Shown: positions 16,824-25,712 of the stretch, in pieces
How positions within the stretch are numbered: the first letter of the stretch is position 1
Layout of the letters: each line of letters starts with the position of its first letter
DNA from: Kribbella steppae
GTDB lineage: Bacteria; Actinomycetota; Actinomycetes; Propionibacteriales; Kribbellaceae
DNA length: 64,000 nucleotides
Direction of reading: 5' to 3'
Assembly (NCBI RefSeq): GCF_004342025.1
Contig: NZ_SLWN01000002.1
Coordinates: 248,001 to 312,000, forward strand
The notes under the pieces: model-generated
Told to the model about the DNA's origin: nothing
Databases searched by the model: none
Seen by the model: only the letters and a program-made list of their open reading frames with translations
Position numbers and translations under genes: made by a program

Positions 16824-18053
16824 ATGTCGTGGGTGAAGAGTGCCTGCGTGGGGTTCGTCCGGGCGTGTGTTGTGACGGTGGTCAGCATGCTGGTCCCCGC
16901 CGTGTGGGCCGCCGCCGTGACGGTGGCGATCTGGTGGGCGGGCAACCCGTGGTCCTGGATCCCGTTGGTCGTGCTGGCCTGTGTCGGGACTCTCGCTCTG
17001 TCCCGGCCGGTCTGCCAGATGGTCCGCTCCCTGGTCGCGAAGTGGACGAGCACCGTGATCCCGGCCGGCTATCTGGAGGTCGGGCCGGTGACGCAGATGT
17101 CCACCGGGTACTGGTGGAACGGCACGTCGTACTCGCGCACCAGTAAGGAGGCTCGCGAGGACCAGGAGTTGCGGCTGCGGTTCAAGGACCCCGCCAATTG
17201 GCGTGACCTACGCTTCATCGCGATCGCACCGTTCACCGCGGGTCTGGTCGCGGCGATCCCGCCGGCCGGAGTCGTGGCCGGCGTACTCGGCTTCTCCCAG
17301 TCGGTGCCCCTTGTTGGCGTTCTTGGCCTGGTCGTGGCGATCGGCAGTGCGCCGTACGCGTGGCGGCCGATCGAGCCGGTCGCCGTACGGTTCCTCCGCC
17401 CGTCGGCGGCGATGGCGCTGGCGGACCGGGTCGACGAGTTGACAGCTCAGCGGGCGGACACGACCGTGGCGCAGGCTGCCGAGATCCGCCGGATCGAGCG
17501 GGACCTGCACGACGGAGCGCAAGCGCGACTGGTCGTGCTCGGGCTATCGCTGGCGACCGCGGAGAAGCTGATGGAGACTGACCCCGCACAGGCCAGGGCG
17601 CTGCTGCGCGAAGCCCGTGTCGGTGCCGCCACGTCACTTACCGAGCTCCGCGAACTGGTCCGGGGCATCAACCCACCGGTGCTGAACGAGCGCGGCCTCG
17701 TCGACGCCGTCCGTGCCCTGGCCATGGACAGCCCGCTCGAGACAGAGGTCAGCGCCGAGGTCGAGCTCAGGCTGGATCCGCCGATCGAGTCCGCCCTGTA
17801 CTTCGGTATTGCCGAACTGCTGACCAACGCGATCAAGCACGCCCACGCGGCCCGAGCGCACATTTCCATCGCCCGGGACGACACAGCCATCGTGGTCGAG
17901 GTCGAGGACAATGGCCGGGGCGGAGCCGAGGTGAGCGCCGAGGGCGGACTCGCCGGATTGCGCCGCCGCCTCGCGGTGTTCGACGGCACCCTTGACCTCA
18001 CCAGCCCGGCCGGCGGCCCGACCCGTGCGAGGATGACGGTGCCATGCGAATAG
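16824..18053 (+). CDS. NarL-system sensor histidine kinase
   Basis: A 409-residue membrane kinase. Two hydrophobic pairs form the sensor part (ACVVTVVSMLVPAVWAAAVTV with IPLVVLACVGTLALS, and FTAGLVAAIPPAGVVAGVL with VPLVGVLGLVVAIGS). A HisKA_3 dimerisation segment RRIERDLHDGAQARLVVLGLS has the phospho-acceptor His at about residue 229. The ATPase has the N box ELLTNAIKHAHAARAHI and the G1 box VEDNGRGGA. I chose the ATG at 16824 because GAGGAAGAGG precedes it and the membrane segment starts soon after; upstream codons in frame lack such a site. It overlaps the response regulator by 10 bp. The signal is unknown. Confidence 0.93.
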   Translation: MSWVKSACVGFVRACVVTVVSMLVPAVWAAAVTVAIWWAGNPWSWIPLVVLACVGTLALSRPVCQMVRSLVAKWTSTVIPAGYLEVGPVTQMSTGYWWNGTSYSRTSKEAREDQELRLRFKDPANWRDLRFIAIAPFTAGLVAAIPPAGVVAGVLGFSQSVPLVGVLGLVVAIGSAPYAWRPIEPVAVRFLRPSAAMALADRVDELTAQRADTTVAQAAEIRRIERDLHDGAQARLVVLGLSLATAEKLMETDPAQARALLREARVGAATSLTELRELVRGINPPVLNERGLVDAVRALAMDSPLETEVSAEVELRLDPPIESALYFGIAELLTNAIKHAHAARAHISIARDDTAIVVEVEDNGRGGAEVSAEGGLAGLRRRLAVFDGTLDLTSPAGGPTRARMTVPCE

Positions 18054-18697
18054 TCGTTGCCGAAGACCTCTACCTCCTGCGGGACGGAATGGTCCGCCTC
18101 ATCGAGGCCTACGGGCACGAGGTCGTGGCGACGGCGACGACCGGTCCGGAGACCCTCGCCGCGTTGCTGAAGTGGCGGCCGGACGTCGCCGTCATCGACG
18201 TCCGGATGCCGCCGACCCAGTCGGACGAGGGCCTGAAGGCAGCGCTTGCCGCTCGTCTCGAAGTACCAGGACTACCAGTCCTGATCCTGTCCCAACACGT
18301 CGAGCAGCTGTACGCCCGCGAACTCCTGGCCAACGGCGCCAGCGGTATCGGCTATCTGCTCAAGGAGAGCGTGTTCGACGCCGATCAGTTCGTCGATGCG
18401 CTCGAACGCGTCGCCGCCGGCGGGACCGCCATGGACCCGGCCGTCATCACCAAGCTGATGTCCAGCGGCTCCTCGAACCGCCGGCTCGAGAAGCTCACCG
18501 AACGCGAACTGGCCGTCCTCAGTCTGATGGCCGAGGGCCTGTCCAATCAGGCGATCGGACAGCGGCTGTTCCTCAGTGACAGCGCCATCAGCAAGTACAC
18601 GACGTCGCTGTTCGGCAAGCTCGGCATCACCGACGACGACAGCAGCAACCGGCGCGTCCTCGCCGTCCTCACGTACCTGGGTTTGACCGGTTCTTGA
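18044..18697 (+). CDS. NarL/LuxR-type response regulator
   Basis: A 217-residue partner of the kinase just upstream. The receiver has acidic residues in VVAEDLYLLRDG, the phospho-acceptor Asp52 in VAVIDVRMPP, Ser/Thr in LILSQH and Lys in GYLLKESV. The output domain is LTERELAVLSLMAEGLSNQAIGQRLFLSDSAISKYTTSLFGKLGI. A linker of about 25 residues separates them. The 3' end overlaps the opposing hydrolase gene by 29 bp. No obvious target operon adjoins it apart from the kinase. Confidence 0.95.
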   Translation: MRIVVAEDLYLLRDGMVRLIEAYGHEVVATATTGPETLAALLKWRPDVAVIDVRMPPTQSDEGLKAALAARLEVPGLPVLILSQHVEQLYARELLANGASGIGYLLKESVFDADQFVDALERVAAGGTAMDPAVITKLMSSGSSNRRLEKLTERELAVLSLMAEGLSNQAIGQRLFLSDSAISKYTTSLFGKLGITDDDSSNRRVLAVLTYLGLTGS

Positions 18698-19496
18698 ACT
18701 GGTCGGTGAAGAACCGCTCCACGGTCGGGAGGATCTTGCGGCCGGAGTGGGCCGCGCCGGGGACGACGTCGAAGGTGATGTCGAGGCCATGGGAGCGGTA
18801 GTTCTTCTCCAGCGTGCGCAGGCGCTCGATCCGGGTGGTGCCGGTGAGCTCGGCGCCGTCCATCCAGTTGGACTCGCCGCGATTCATGATCTCCCAGGTC
18901 TCGACGTCCTCGGAGCCGACCACGAGCTGGATCGGGACCCGGCGCAGCGCGTCGACGTCGATCGGCTGGCCGAACTTCTCCTCGAACCCCTTCGTGCCGA
19001 GCCACCACGGCAGGGCGTCGTCCAGTTGGGTGATCCGGCCGGGCGCACCGATCGAGGCGGCGGCCAGGCGGTCCGGGTGCAGGTAGAGGAACCGGTGCGT
19101 GAACTGCCCGCCGCCGGAGAAGCCGTGCAGGTAGAACTTCTCCGCCGCGACCGGGTACCGGGACGCGACCTCGTCCACGATCGACAGCAGCATCCGGTCG
19201 AACCGGATCCCCTGGTACTCGATGAACTTGAAGTTGTGCAGGTCGGTCGGATCGACCAGGCCGGCCGGGAAGATCGGCGTCAGGACGACGGCGCCCTGTT
19301 CGTCGGCGAACTCCTTCAACTGGTTGCGGTAGTTCGCCGCCGAGCGCGCGGTGCCGTGCTGAACGACCACCAACGGCGCGCGGTCGTCGTCGGCCAACTG
19401 GTGCGGCACGTACAGGCAGTAGTGCAGCCGCGGGTCGGCCTGGGACGCGAAGATCGGCGTCGCCCCGCGCTGGTAGAAGGTCGAGGTGTGTGTCAT
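18669..19496 (-). CDS. alpha/beta-hydrolase, PHB-depolymerase/esterase-like
   Basis: A 275-residue cytosolic hydrolase with the nucleophile elbow HGFSGGG (Ser127) and an oxyanion region VVVQHGTARSAANYR. A late His in VPGAAHSGRKILP and an Asp in GSEDVETWE complete a likely triad. There is no signal peptide. It is the last gene of the leftward C45-hydrolase/oligopeptide-transporter operon and starts within the last codons of the upstream ATPase gene (4-bp overlap), so it should act on the imported compound. The substrate is unknown; an ester or lactone is a reasonable guess. Confidence 0.85.
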   Translation of the reverse strand: MTHTSTFYQRGATPIFASQADPRLHYCLYVPHQLADDDRAPLVVVQHGTARSAANYRNQLKEFADEQGAVVLTPIFPAGLVDPTDLHNFKFIEYQGIRFDRMLLSIVDEVASRYPVAAEKFYLHGFSGGGQFTHRFLYLHPDRLAAASIGAPGRITQLDDALPWWLGTKGFEEKFGQPIDVDALRRVPIQLVVGSEDVETWEIMNRGESNWMDGAELTGTTRIERLRTLEKNYRSHGLDITFDVVPGAAHSGRKILPTVERFFTDQFKNRSNPGT

Positions 19497-20320
19497 GGAC
19501 GTCCTTCGGTGAGTGCGAACGCGGCTCTCAGCTCGCCGACCCGCTCCGGCTGCCAGCCGGGTCCGGGGGCGGAAGAGAGCAGCATCTGGGTGTAAGGGTG
19601 TTGGGGCCGGCGCAACAGCGCGTCGGTGTCGTCCTGCTCGACGTCGGCACCGCGGTACATCACCACGATCCGGTCGGTGACCTCACCGACCACGGCGAGG
19701 TCGTGGCTGACGAAGACCAGGGCGATGCCCAAGGACTCGCGGATCTCCTTGAGCAGGGCCAGGATCTTGGCCTGGACCGAGACGTCCAGGGCGGAGACGG
19801 CCTCGTCGAGGACGAGAACCTTCGGGTGTACGGCGAGGGCCCGCGCGATCGCGACGCGTTGCCGCTGGCCACCGCTCAGTTCATGGGGTCTCGACGTCAG
19901 GAATCGTTGCCCGAGGCCCACTTGATCGAGCAGCTTGCCGATCTCGTTGGCGGATGCGGACGGTCGATGCCGGCGCAGTACGTCGCGAAGGCAGCCTTCC
20001 ACGGTCAGTCGGCGATCGAGCGAGGTGTACGGGTCCTGGAACACCATCTGGATCGCGCGAGCTCGTTGCAACCGCGCCGCACGACCACGTCCGGCCCGAT
20101 GGAGCTCCACGCCGTCGATGGTGACGCTGCCCGTGTCGGGCGAGGTCAGTCCGACCAGCATCCGCGCGACCGTGGTCTTGCCCGAGCCGGATTCGCCGAC
20201 CACCCCGAGCGATCCACCAGCCTCGACGGTGAAACTGATGTCGCGCGCGGCGACGGTCGGTGCCGCTCCGCGCCGTTCGCCGTACGTCTTGCCAAGTCCT
20301 TGTACCTGGAGCAGGGTCAT
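19493..20320 (-). CDS. oligopeptide-type ABC transporter ATPase (OppF/DppF-like)
   Basis: A 275-residue ATPase with Walker A GESGSGKTT, signature LSGGQRQRVAIARAL, Walker B KVLVLDEAVSALD and H-loop LVFVSHDLAVV. The C-terminal RRPQHPYTQMLLSSAPGPG is the usual oligopeptide-family tail. It overlaps the genes on both sides by 4 bp. It pairs with the next ATPase upstream to power the importer. Confidence 0.95.
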   Translation of the reverse strand: MTLLQVQGLGKTYGERRGAAPTVAARDISFTVEAGGSLGVVGESGSGKTTVARMLVGLTSPDTGSVTIDGVELHRAGRGRAARLQRARAIQMVFQDPYTSLDRRLTVEGCLRDVLRRHRPSASANEIGKLLDQVGLGQRFLTSRPHELSGGQRQRVAIARALAVHPKVLVLDEAVSALDVSVQAKILALLKEIRESLGIALVFVSHDLAVVGEVTDRIVVMYRGADVEQDDTDALLRRPQHPYTQMLLSSAPGPGWQPERVGELRAAFALTEGRP

Positions 20321-21111
20321 GTCGGCACCTCCTCACGGTCCGGCAACTTGGGTACGGCGGCCGCCAGCGCCCGGGTGTACTCGTTGACAGGGTTCTCGAA
20401 GATCGTCTGCCCGGGCTGGTGATCGACGATCAGACCGTCCTTCATCACGTAGACGCGATCGCAGTACGCCGCCGCCAGGTGCAGGTCGTGGGTGATGAAC
20501 AGCACCCCGAGGTCCCGCTCGGCCCGCAGCCGTCTCAGCAACGCGAGCACCTCGGCCTGCGTGGTCACGTCCAGCGCACTCGTCGCCTCGTCCGCCAGCA
20601 GCAGACGTGGGTCGATACTCAGCGCGGCCGCGATCACCACCCGCTGCAGCATGCCGCCGGACAGTTGATGCGGATACAACCGCAGCAACCGCTCCGGATC
20701 CCGCAACCCGACTTCGCCGAACAACTCAACGAGCTTGCCTCGTGCAACGTTCTTCCGTACGCCGTGCACCTGGACGAGCCGTTCGGTCGCCGAATCACCG
20801 ATCCGCCGGACCGGGTTGAGCGCCGTCCGCGGAGCCTGGAAGATCATCGCGGCGTGGTTGGCCCGCACGTCCTGGACCTCAGCGGGCGGGCAGGTCAGCA
20901 GATCGGTGCCGCCGACAACGACCGCGCCCGACGTCGCCGCCTGGTCCGGGAAGAGTTTGAGCGCGGCGCGGGCCGTGGTCGACTTCCCGGAGCCCGATTC
21001 GCCGACCAGGCCGACGGTCTCGCCGGCCTCGACGGTGACGGAGATGCCTCGCAGGATCTCCGTGGTGCGGACGCTGACTTTCAGATCACTGATCTCCAGC
21101 AAGGTGGTCAT
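20317..21111 (-). CDS. oligopeptide-type ABC transporter ATPase (OppD/DppD-like)
   Basis: A 264-residue ATPase with Walker A GESGSGKST, a Q-loop in AAMIFQAPRTALNPVRR, signature LSGGMLQRVVIAAAL and Walker B RLLLADEATSALD, where Ala replaces the usual second hydrophobic residue, and H-loop LFITHDLHLA. The ATG at 21111 starts MTTLLEISDL, and the stop of oppC overlaps it. The open frame continues far upstream, but that part is the shadow of the permease genes. Confidence 0.95.
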   Translation of the reverse strand: MTTLLEISDLKVSVRTTEILRGISVTVEAGETVGLVGESGSGKSTTARAALKLFPDQAATSGAVVVGGTDLLTCPPAEVQDVRANHAAMIFQAPRTALNPVRRIGDSATERLVQVHGVRKNVARGKLVELFGEVGLRDPERLLRLYPHQLSGGMLQRVVIAAALSIDPRLLLADEATSALDVTTQAEVLALLRRLRAERDLGVLFITHDLHLAAAYCDRVYVMKDGLIVDHQPGQTIFENPVNEYTRALAAAVPKLPDREEVPT

Positions 21112-21950
21112 CGTCGCACCGCCAGTTTGTCGGACAGCCGGACACCGACCACATTCGTCGCGACCACCACGATCGCGATGGTGAGACCGGGGACGAGCGC
21201 CGGTCCGACGATGCCCTGGATCACGCCGGTCCGGCCCTCCTGGACCATCAGTCCCCATTCCGAACTCGGCGGCTGGGACCCGAACCCCAGGAAGTTCAAC
21301 GACGCGAGACTCATCAGTCCCTCGCCGAACAGCACCACGAGATACCCGACGAGCGCCGGCAACAGGTTCGGCAGCAGGTAGCGCAAGCACAGCACGAACC
21401 CGCCGACCCCCTGCAGCCGATAGGCGTCGACGTACGGGCGGGCGATCTCCTCCAACGCGATCGACCGGGTGAACTTGGCGATCGCGGGTGCATAGGCGAG
21501 CGCCATCCCGAGCACCGAGGTGAGCTCGCCGCGATCGAACACGGCGATACACAGAACGACGAACAACAGGCCCGGGAACGCGAACATCACATCCGTGATC
21601 CGGCTCAGCGCGGTATCGACCCATCCTTGTTTCCACGCGGCGGTCACGCCGATCAGTACGCCGAGCACCGTCGCCACGGCCAGCAGCGCGATCGCGCCGA
21701 GCAGGCTCGGCCGGGCGCCGTGGATGATCCGCGACAGCAGATCCCGGCCGAGCTGGTCGGTCCCGAGCCAGTGCGCCGGGCTGGCCGGCTGCCAGATCGC
21801 GCCGAAGTCGGTCTTCGCCGGGTCGTACGGCGCCACCCACGGAGCGAACACGGCCGCGAGTACGGCGATCACGAGGACGCCGGCACTCAGGTAGAACGGC
21901 CACTCGTGTTTGCGGCGTACCGTCACATCGGTCAGAACAGCGACTGTCAT
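21108..21950 (-). CDS. oligopeptide-type ABC permease (OppC/DppC-like)
   Basis: A 280-residue membrane protein with the usual N-terminal helix (FYLSAGVLVIAVLAAVFAPWVAPYDP), the family segment WLGTDQLGRDLLSRIIHGARPSL and four more hydrophobic helices. The EAA-like loop ALEEIARPYVDAYRLQGVG contacts the ATPases. It starts within the stop of the upstream permease gene (4-bp overlap). Confidence 0.94.
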   Translation of the reverse strand: MTVAVLTDVTVRRKHEWPFYLSAGVLVIAVLAAVFAPWVAPYDPAKTDFGAIWQPASPAHWLGTDQLGRDLLSRIIHGARPSLLGAIALLAVATVLGVLIGVTAAWKQGWVDTALSRITDVMFAFPGLLFVVLCIAVFDRGELTSVLGMALAYAPAIAKFTRSIALEEIARPYVDAYRLQGVGGFVLCLRYLLPNLLPALVGYLVVLFGEGLMSLASLNFLGFGSQPPSSEWGLMVQEGRTGVIQGIVGPALVPGLTIAIVVVATNVVGVRLSDKLAVRR

Positions 21951-22891
21951 GCGGCACTCCTGGCGAGAACCCGTGCATCGAGCAACGGATAGATGAGGTC
22001 GACGATCACCGTGACCGCCATGTACGCGATCACCATGTAGAGCAGAATCGCCTGCACCACAGGGAAATCGTGAGTGTTGATTGCCTCGACCAACAGACTG
22101 CCGATGCCGTTGAGGCCGAAGACACCCTCGACCACGACCGTGCCGGCCAGCATGCCGGCCACGATCAGGCCGCACATCGTCACGATCGGGCCCAGCGAGT
22201 TGCGCAACACGTGTCTGGCCACCGTCTTGCGCTGCGCCAGACCGTAGCTGCGCGCCGCCTCGACGTGGTCGAGACTCTGCTGCTCGACCATCGTCTGCCG
22301 GGTCACGCGGCTGACCACCGCGATCGCGCCGAGGCACAGCGCGATCGCGGGCAGGGTCAGGTGGTGGATCCGGCCGAAGAACCCTTCGCCCGGACCCGAC
22401 ACCGCGAACCAGCGCAGCTTCACCGCGAAGACCGAGATCAGCACCACCGCGACGACGAAGTTCGGGATGGACGTCGCGAACGTCGTCACTCCGGTGATCA
22501 GGGCGTCCACGGCGGTCCCCCGGCGCAGTGCCGACCAGATGCCGAGGAGCACCCCGATCACGATGAACAACACCGACGCGTAGACGACCAGCGACAGCGT
22601 CACCGGCAACCGGCTGCCGAGCAGCGTCGTGACGGATTGCTGGTAGACCATCGACGTACCGAAGTCGCCGTGCAGCAGATCCTTCGCCCAGGTCAGGTAC
22701 TGGGTGATGAACGGGTCGTCGAGGTGGTACTCGGCTCGCACCGCGGCGATCCGCTCCGGTGTCATGTTCTCCGGGTTCCCGATCAGGAACGACACCGGGT
22801 CCCCGGGCGCGGCGTACATGCCGGCGAAGATCACGAACGAGCTGATCACCAGGGTGAGCACCATCGCGCCGAGGCGCCGCAGTGCGACCAT
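21947..22891 (-). CDS. oligopeptide-type ABC permease (OppB/DppB-like)
   Basis: A 314-residue permease. It begins MVALRRLGAMVLTLVISSFVIF, then the GDPVSFLIGN and YLTWAKDLLHGDFGTSMVY periplasmic segment typical of DppB, several helices and the EAA loop DHVEAARSYGLAQRKTVARHVLRNSL. The ATG at 22891 is only 5 bp after the substrate-binding gene. Codons upstream in frame belong to that gene's shadow. Confidence 0.94.
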   Translation of the reverse strand: MVALRRLGAMVLTLVISSFVIFAGMYAAPGDPVSFLIGNPENMTPERIAAVRAEYHLDDPFITQYLTWAKDLLHGDFGTSMVYQQSVTTLLGSRLPVTLSLVVYASVLFIVIGVLLGIWSALRRGTAVDALITGVTTFATSIPNFVVAVVLISVFAVKLRWFAVSGPGEGFFGRIHHLTLPAIALCLGAIAVVSRVTRQTMVEQQSLDHVEAARSYGLAQRKTVARHVLRNSLGPIVTMCGLIVAGMLAGTVVVEGVFGLNGIGSLLVEAINTHDFPVVQAILLYMVIAYMAVTVIVDLIYPLLDARVLARSAA

Positions 22892-22896
22892 CTGTC

Positions 22897-24519
22897 TCAG
22901 GCCCCCTTCGTCCCGAGGTCGGCGGCCCACGGGTAGTAGCGGTAGCAGCCACTGGCCGGAACGCCGGTCACCTTGGTGGACAGCGCCACCGTGCTCGGGC
23001 TCTGCACCACCGGGATCCACGGCATCGCGTCGGTCCAGCGCTTGGCCAGCTCGATCGCGATCGTCGCCCGCTCCGCGTCCTCGAGCGCGGCCCGGCCCTT
23101 GCTCACGAGTTCGTCGTACGCCGGATCACGCAGCAGCCACTGCACCGACGAGTTGCTGGCACCGTTCTTGTAGAAGCCGACCGGGTCGTTCTTGGAGATG
23201 AAGTAGTCGTCGCTGAACAGGTCGGCCGTCGCCCGCACCGACGCGTCCGTCATGTCGTAGCCCTGGATCGGGATCTGCGTGATCGTTGCCTGCAGCCCGA
23301 TCTTCTGGGCGGCGTCGACGACCGCGTTCGCGATCACGTTGCGGACCGGGCTGCCGTCGCTGGCGACCACGATCGGCTGGGTCTGACCGACCTCCTGGAC
23401 CAGCTTCTTCGCCGCGTCGATGTCGGCCTGCTGCGGTGCTGCCGGCAAGCCGTCGATGGCGTCGTACGCAGCCTGGAACTTCGCCTTCTCGTAGCCCCAG
23501 GCGCCAGATCCGACCGGCTCCTTCCACGGTTGCCCGAGGCTGGAGAGTGCTGCCTTGGAGACGCCCTCGCGGTCGATCGCCAGCGCGAGTGCCTTGCGGA
23601 GCCGGACGTCCTTGAGGGCGCCCTTCTCGGTGACCATCAGGTTCCAGACCCGAGTGTCGGGGCCCTGGCTGACGGTGGTGACCGTACCGCCCGCGAGCTG
23701 GGTCGCCGAGGACAGGTTCTCCAGGTACGAGCCGGTCGCGGCGCCGGTGACGAGCGAGTTGACGATGACGTCGTCACTACCCCACTTGAAGGTGATCTTG
23801 TCGGTCTTGGCCGCCTTCTCCGGGTCCCAGTACGTGGCGGACTTGGTCAGCACGATCTGCTTGCCCGGCGCCCACTCCGACAGCTCGAACGGGCCGGTGC
23901 AGGCGTCGGTGCCGTCCGGCGTACCGAACTTCTTGCCCTGGGCCTCGACCAACTTGCGGCTGAAGACCACACCCGCGTCACCGGCGATCGCCTCGACGAA
24001 GACGGCGTCCGGCTGCTTGAACTTCACGGTGATCTCGTTCGGCCCGGTCTTCGCGACACCGGTCACGTTGACGTACTCGTCGGACTCCGAGGCGCCGTCG
24101 GCCGAGTGCCGTTGCAGGCTCCACAGCACGTCGTCGGCGGTCAGGGCGCTGCCGTCGTGGAACTTCACGCCCTGCCGGATGGTGAAGACCAGGCTGGTCT
24201 TGTCCTTCCACTCGTACTTCTCGGCCAGACCCGGCTTGAGGGTCAAGTCGGGCTGGAGCTGCAGCAGGCGGTCGCAGACGTTCGCCATGATCAGGTCGCT
24301 CTGCGAGTTCGCCGCGTCCGCGTCGAGGTCGAGCGACCGCGGTTCCTTCGGCATGAACCAGGTCGCCTGGTCGAGCTGACCGGCCGCGGCCGGCGTGCTG
24401 TCGACGAGCTTGACCTGGTCCTTGACGGGCGACTGTGCGGCGTTCTGGCCACCACCACACCCTGCGAGGACGAGTACGGCGGAGGCACAGAGCGCCGTAC
24501 CAAGGTGTTTGCCGGACAT
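22897..24519 (-). CDS. lipoprotein substrate-binding protein of oligopeptide ABC importer (SBP family 5)
   Basis: A 540-residue extracellular receptor. Its signal peptide ends in the lipobox LVLAGCGGG, so it should be a lipid-anchored protein. Family-5 hallmarks include SDLIMANVCDRLLQLQPDL, PGLAEKYEWKDKTSLVFTIR, GVKFHDGSALTADDVLWSL and DVRLRKALALAIDRE. The start at 24519 follows TAGGAG. It lies 8 bp after the C45 hydrolase gene. The order receptor-permease-permease-ATPase-ATPase is complete, so the importer should be functional. The ligand is unknown. Confidence 0.94.
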   Translation of the reverse strand: MSGKHLGTALCASAVLVLAGCGGGQNAAQSPVKDQVKLVDSTPAAAGQLDQATWFMPKEPRSLDLDADAANSQSDLIMANVCDRLLQLQPDLTLKPGLAEKYEWKDKTSLVFTIRQGVKFHDGSALTADDVLWSLQRHSADGASESDEYVNVTGVAKTGPNEITVKFKQPDAVFVEAIAGDAGVVFSRKLVEAQGKKFGTPDGTDACTGPFELSEWAPGKQIVLTKSATYWDPEKAAKTDKITFKWGSDDVIVNSLVTGAATGSYLENLSSATQLAGGTVTTVSQGPDTRVWNLMVTEKGALKDVRLRKALALAIDREGVSKAALSSLGQPWKEPVGSGAWGYEKAKFQAAYDAIDGLPAAPQQADIDAAKKLVQEVGQTQPIVVASDGSPVRNVIANAVVDAAQKIGLQATITQIPIQGYDMTDASVRATADLFSDDYFISKNDPVGFYKNGASNSSVQWLLRDPAYDELVSKGRAALEDAERATIAIELAKRWTDAMPWIPVVQSPSTVALSTKVTGVPASGCYRYYPWAADLGTKGA

Positions 24520-24527
24520 TGATACTC

Positions 24528-25613
24528 CTAGTCGTAAAGATTGAACGGAATGAGCTCGTACTCGTGCTCGCAGGGAGTCCCGGGCGCGACGTAGTACTCG
24601 CCGGTGGTCAGGTCGACGCAGCTGGACAGCAGGGTCGACCACTGGCGCAGCTCGTGCAGTCGCTCGTCGGGGTGGGCGCACAACGAGTCGGGCAGACCGA
24701 GGTGGTCCGACATCGCGGTGCGGATGGCTTTGCGTACGTCGGTCGCCGTCAACGCCTCGCGCAGACCCTGTTGGGCTCGCGGGACGCGGAGCAGGGAGTC
24801 GGGCGACATCGGGCGGTGGTTCGCCGCCAGTTGGGGCGGGACGAACGCCTGGTAGTGGTTGCCGTGGACCAGCAGCCCGCCGGTGGGGTACTCCCAGCCG
24901 TGGGCGCCAGGGGTGGTCTCGAGGTCGATGCTGTAGCCGGATCGATCGGTCAGCAGCGCGTTGCTCGCGATGTGCGCGCGAGTCTTGACCAGGACCTTGA
25001 GCGCGTCGGAGATCGAGGCCGAGTCGAGGACGAGACGGCGGATGATGGTCTGCGGTACGCCGATGGTGTCGTCGAACCGGCCGCCGAGGCCGTTGGCGTT
25101 GAGCGCGAACCCGAGCGAGTTGGCGCCGTGCCGGCCGATCTGGCCCGCCTCGACCTGCATGACGATGGTGGGTTTCGGGGGCTGGACGATGCGGAGGATG
25201 ACGACGGTGTCGCGGACGGCGTGGCGCCAGTCCCAGTTCTGGCCGGTGTAGACATGACCGTCACCGGCTGTCAGCGAGTACGACGTACAGCCGTCGGGGA
25301 CGTCTTCTTCTTCGGGCAGTGGTGCGTCGTACACGATCTCGCCGCGGCAGTTCAGCACCACGATCTCGCGGACGCTGACGCCGGCGCCGTCCGCGATACC
25401 GCGGATCTCGTCGTACAACTCGGGGAACTCGCTGCTGATCAGCTGCTCCCAGGGGGCGGACTGCTGGAGGATCTGCGCCCAGGTCCGTCCGGTCTGCAGT
25501 TCGAACGCCCGGCCGTAGTACTCGATCGCCGTGCCGATCAGGTCCGCCGCAGCGCGACCGTACTGCCGTCCGCGATCATGGGCCGAGGGGCTGGACACTT
25601 CGATGATCCGCAT
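24528..25613 (-). CDS. C45-family autoproteolytic acyltransferase/hydrolase
   Basis: A 361-residue member of the acyl-CoA:6-aminopenicillanic acid acyltransferase family, Ntn hydrolases that cleave themselves before a Cys. The cut site is PDGCTSYSLT with Cys109, and GQNWDWRHAVRD follows as in the fungal penicillin enzyme. Other family segments are SEFPELYDEIRGIADGAGV, IVVLNCRGEI and GFALNANGLGG. The ATG at 25613 has AAAGGAAG upstream. There is no signal peptide. As the first gene of the operon with a peptide-type importer and an esterase, it probably hydrolyses an amide bond of an imported compound (inference). It is divergent from the RpiR regulator. Confidence 0.9.
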   Translation of the reverse strand: MRIIEVSSPSAHDRGRQYGRAAADLIGTAIEYYGRAFELQTGRTWAQILQQSAPWEQLISSEFPELYDEIRGIADGAGVSVREIVVLNCRGEIVYDAPLPEEEDVPDGCTSYSLTAGDGHVYTGQNWDWRHAVRDTVVILRIVQPPKPTIVMQVEAGQIGRHGANSLGFALNANGLGGRFDDTIGVPQTIIRRLVLDSASISDALKVLVKTRAHIASNALLTDRSGYSIDLETTPGAHGWEYPTGGLLVHGNHYQAFVPPQLAANHRPMSPDSLLRVPRAQQGLREALTATDVRKAIRTAMSDHLGLPDSLCAHPDERLHELRQWSTLLSSCVDLTTGEYYVAPGTPCEHEYELIPFNLYD

Positions 25614-25631
25614 CAGCTTCCTTTGACGATG

Positions 25632-25712
25632 TGTTACAGAACTGGTGTGCTTGGATGAGTTGTTACAACCGCGATGGGAACGGATGATACACAGATGGCC
25701 GATGATGTAACA
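25632..25712. promoter_or_regulatory. candidate RpiR operators in the divergent promoter
   Basis: TGTTACA occurs at 25632-25638 and again at 25661-25667, a 29-bp spacing or about three helical turns. The second copy lies in the dyad GTTGTTACAAC (25659-25669). The inverted form TGTAACA appears at 25706-25712 within the first codons of the regulator, where GTAAC and GTTAC form a further dyad. The first two sites sit between the C45 and RpiR start codons. Confidence 0.55.

Noticed and set aside
22882..24522. A 546-codon + strand frame over the substrate-binding gene
   Set aside because: Antisense to a lipoprotein gene with a clear lipobox and family-5 motifs; composition is that of a shadow.
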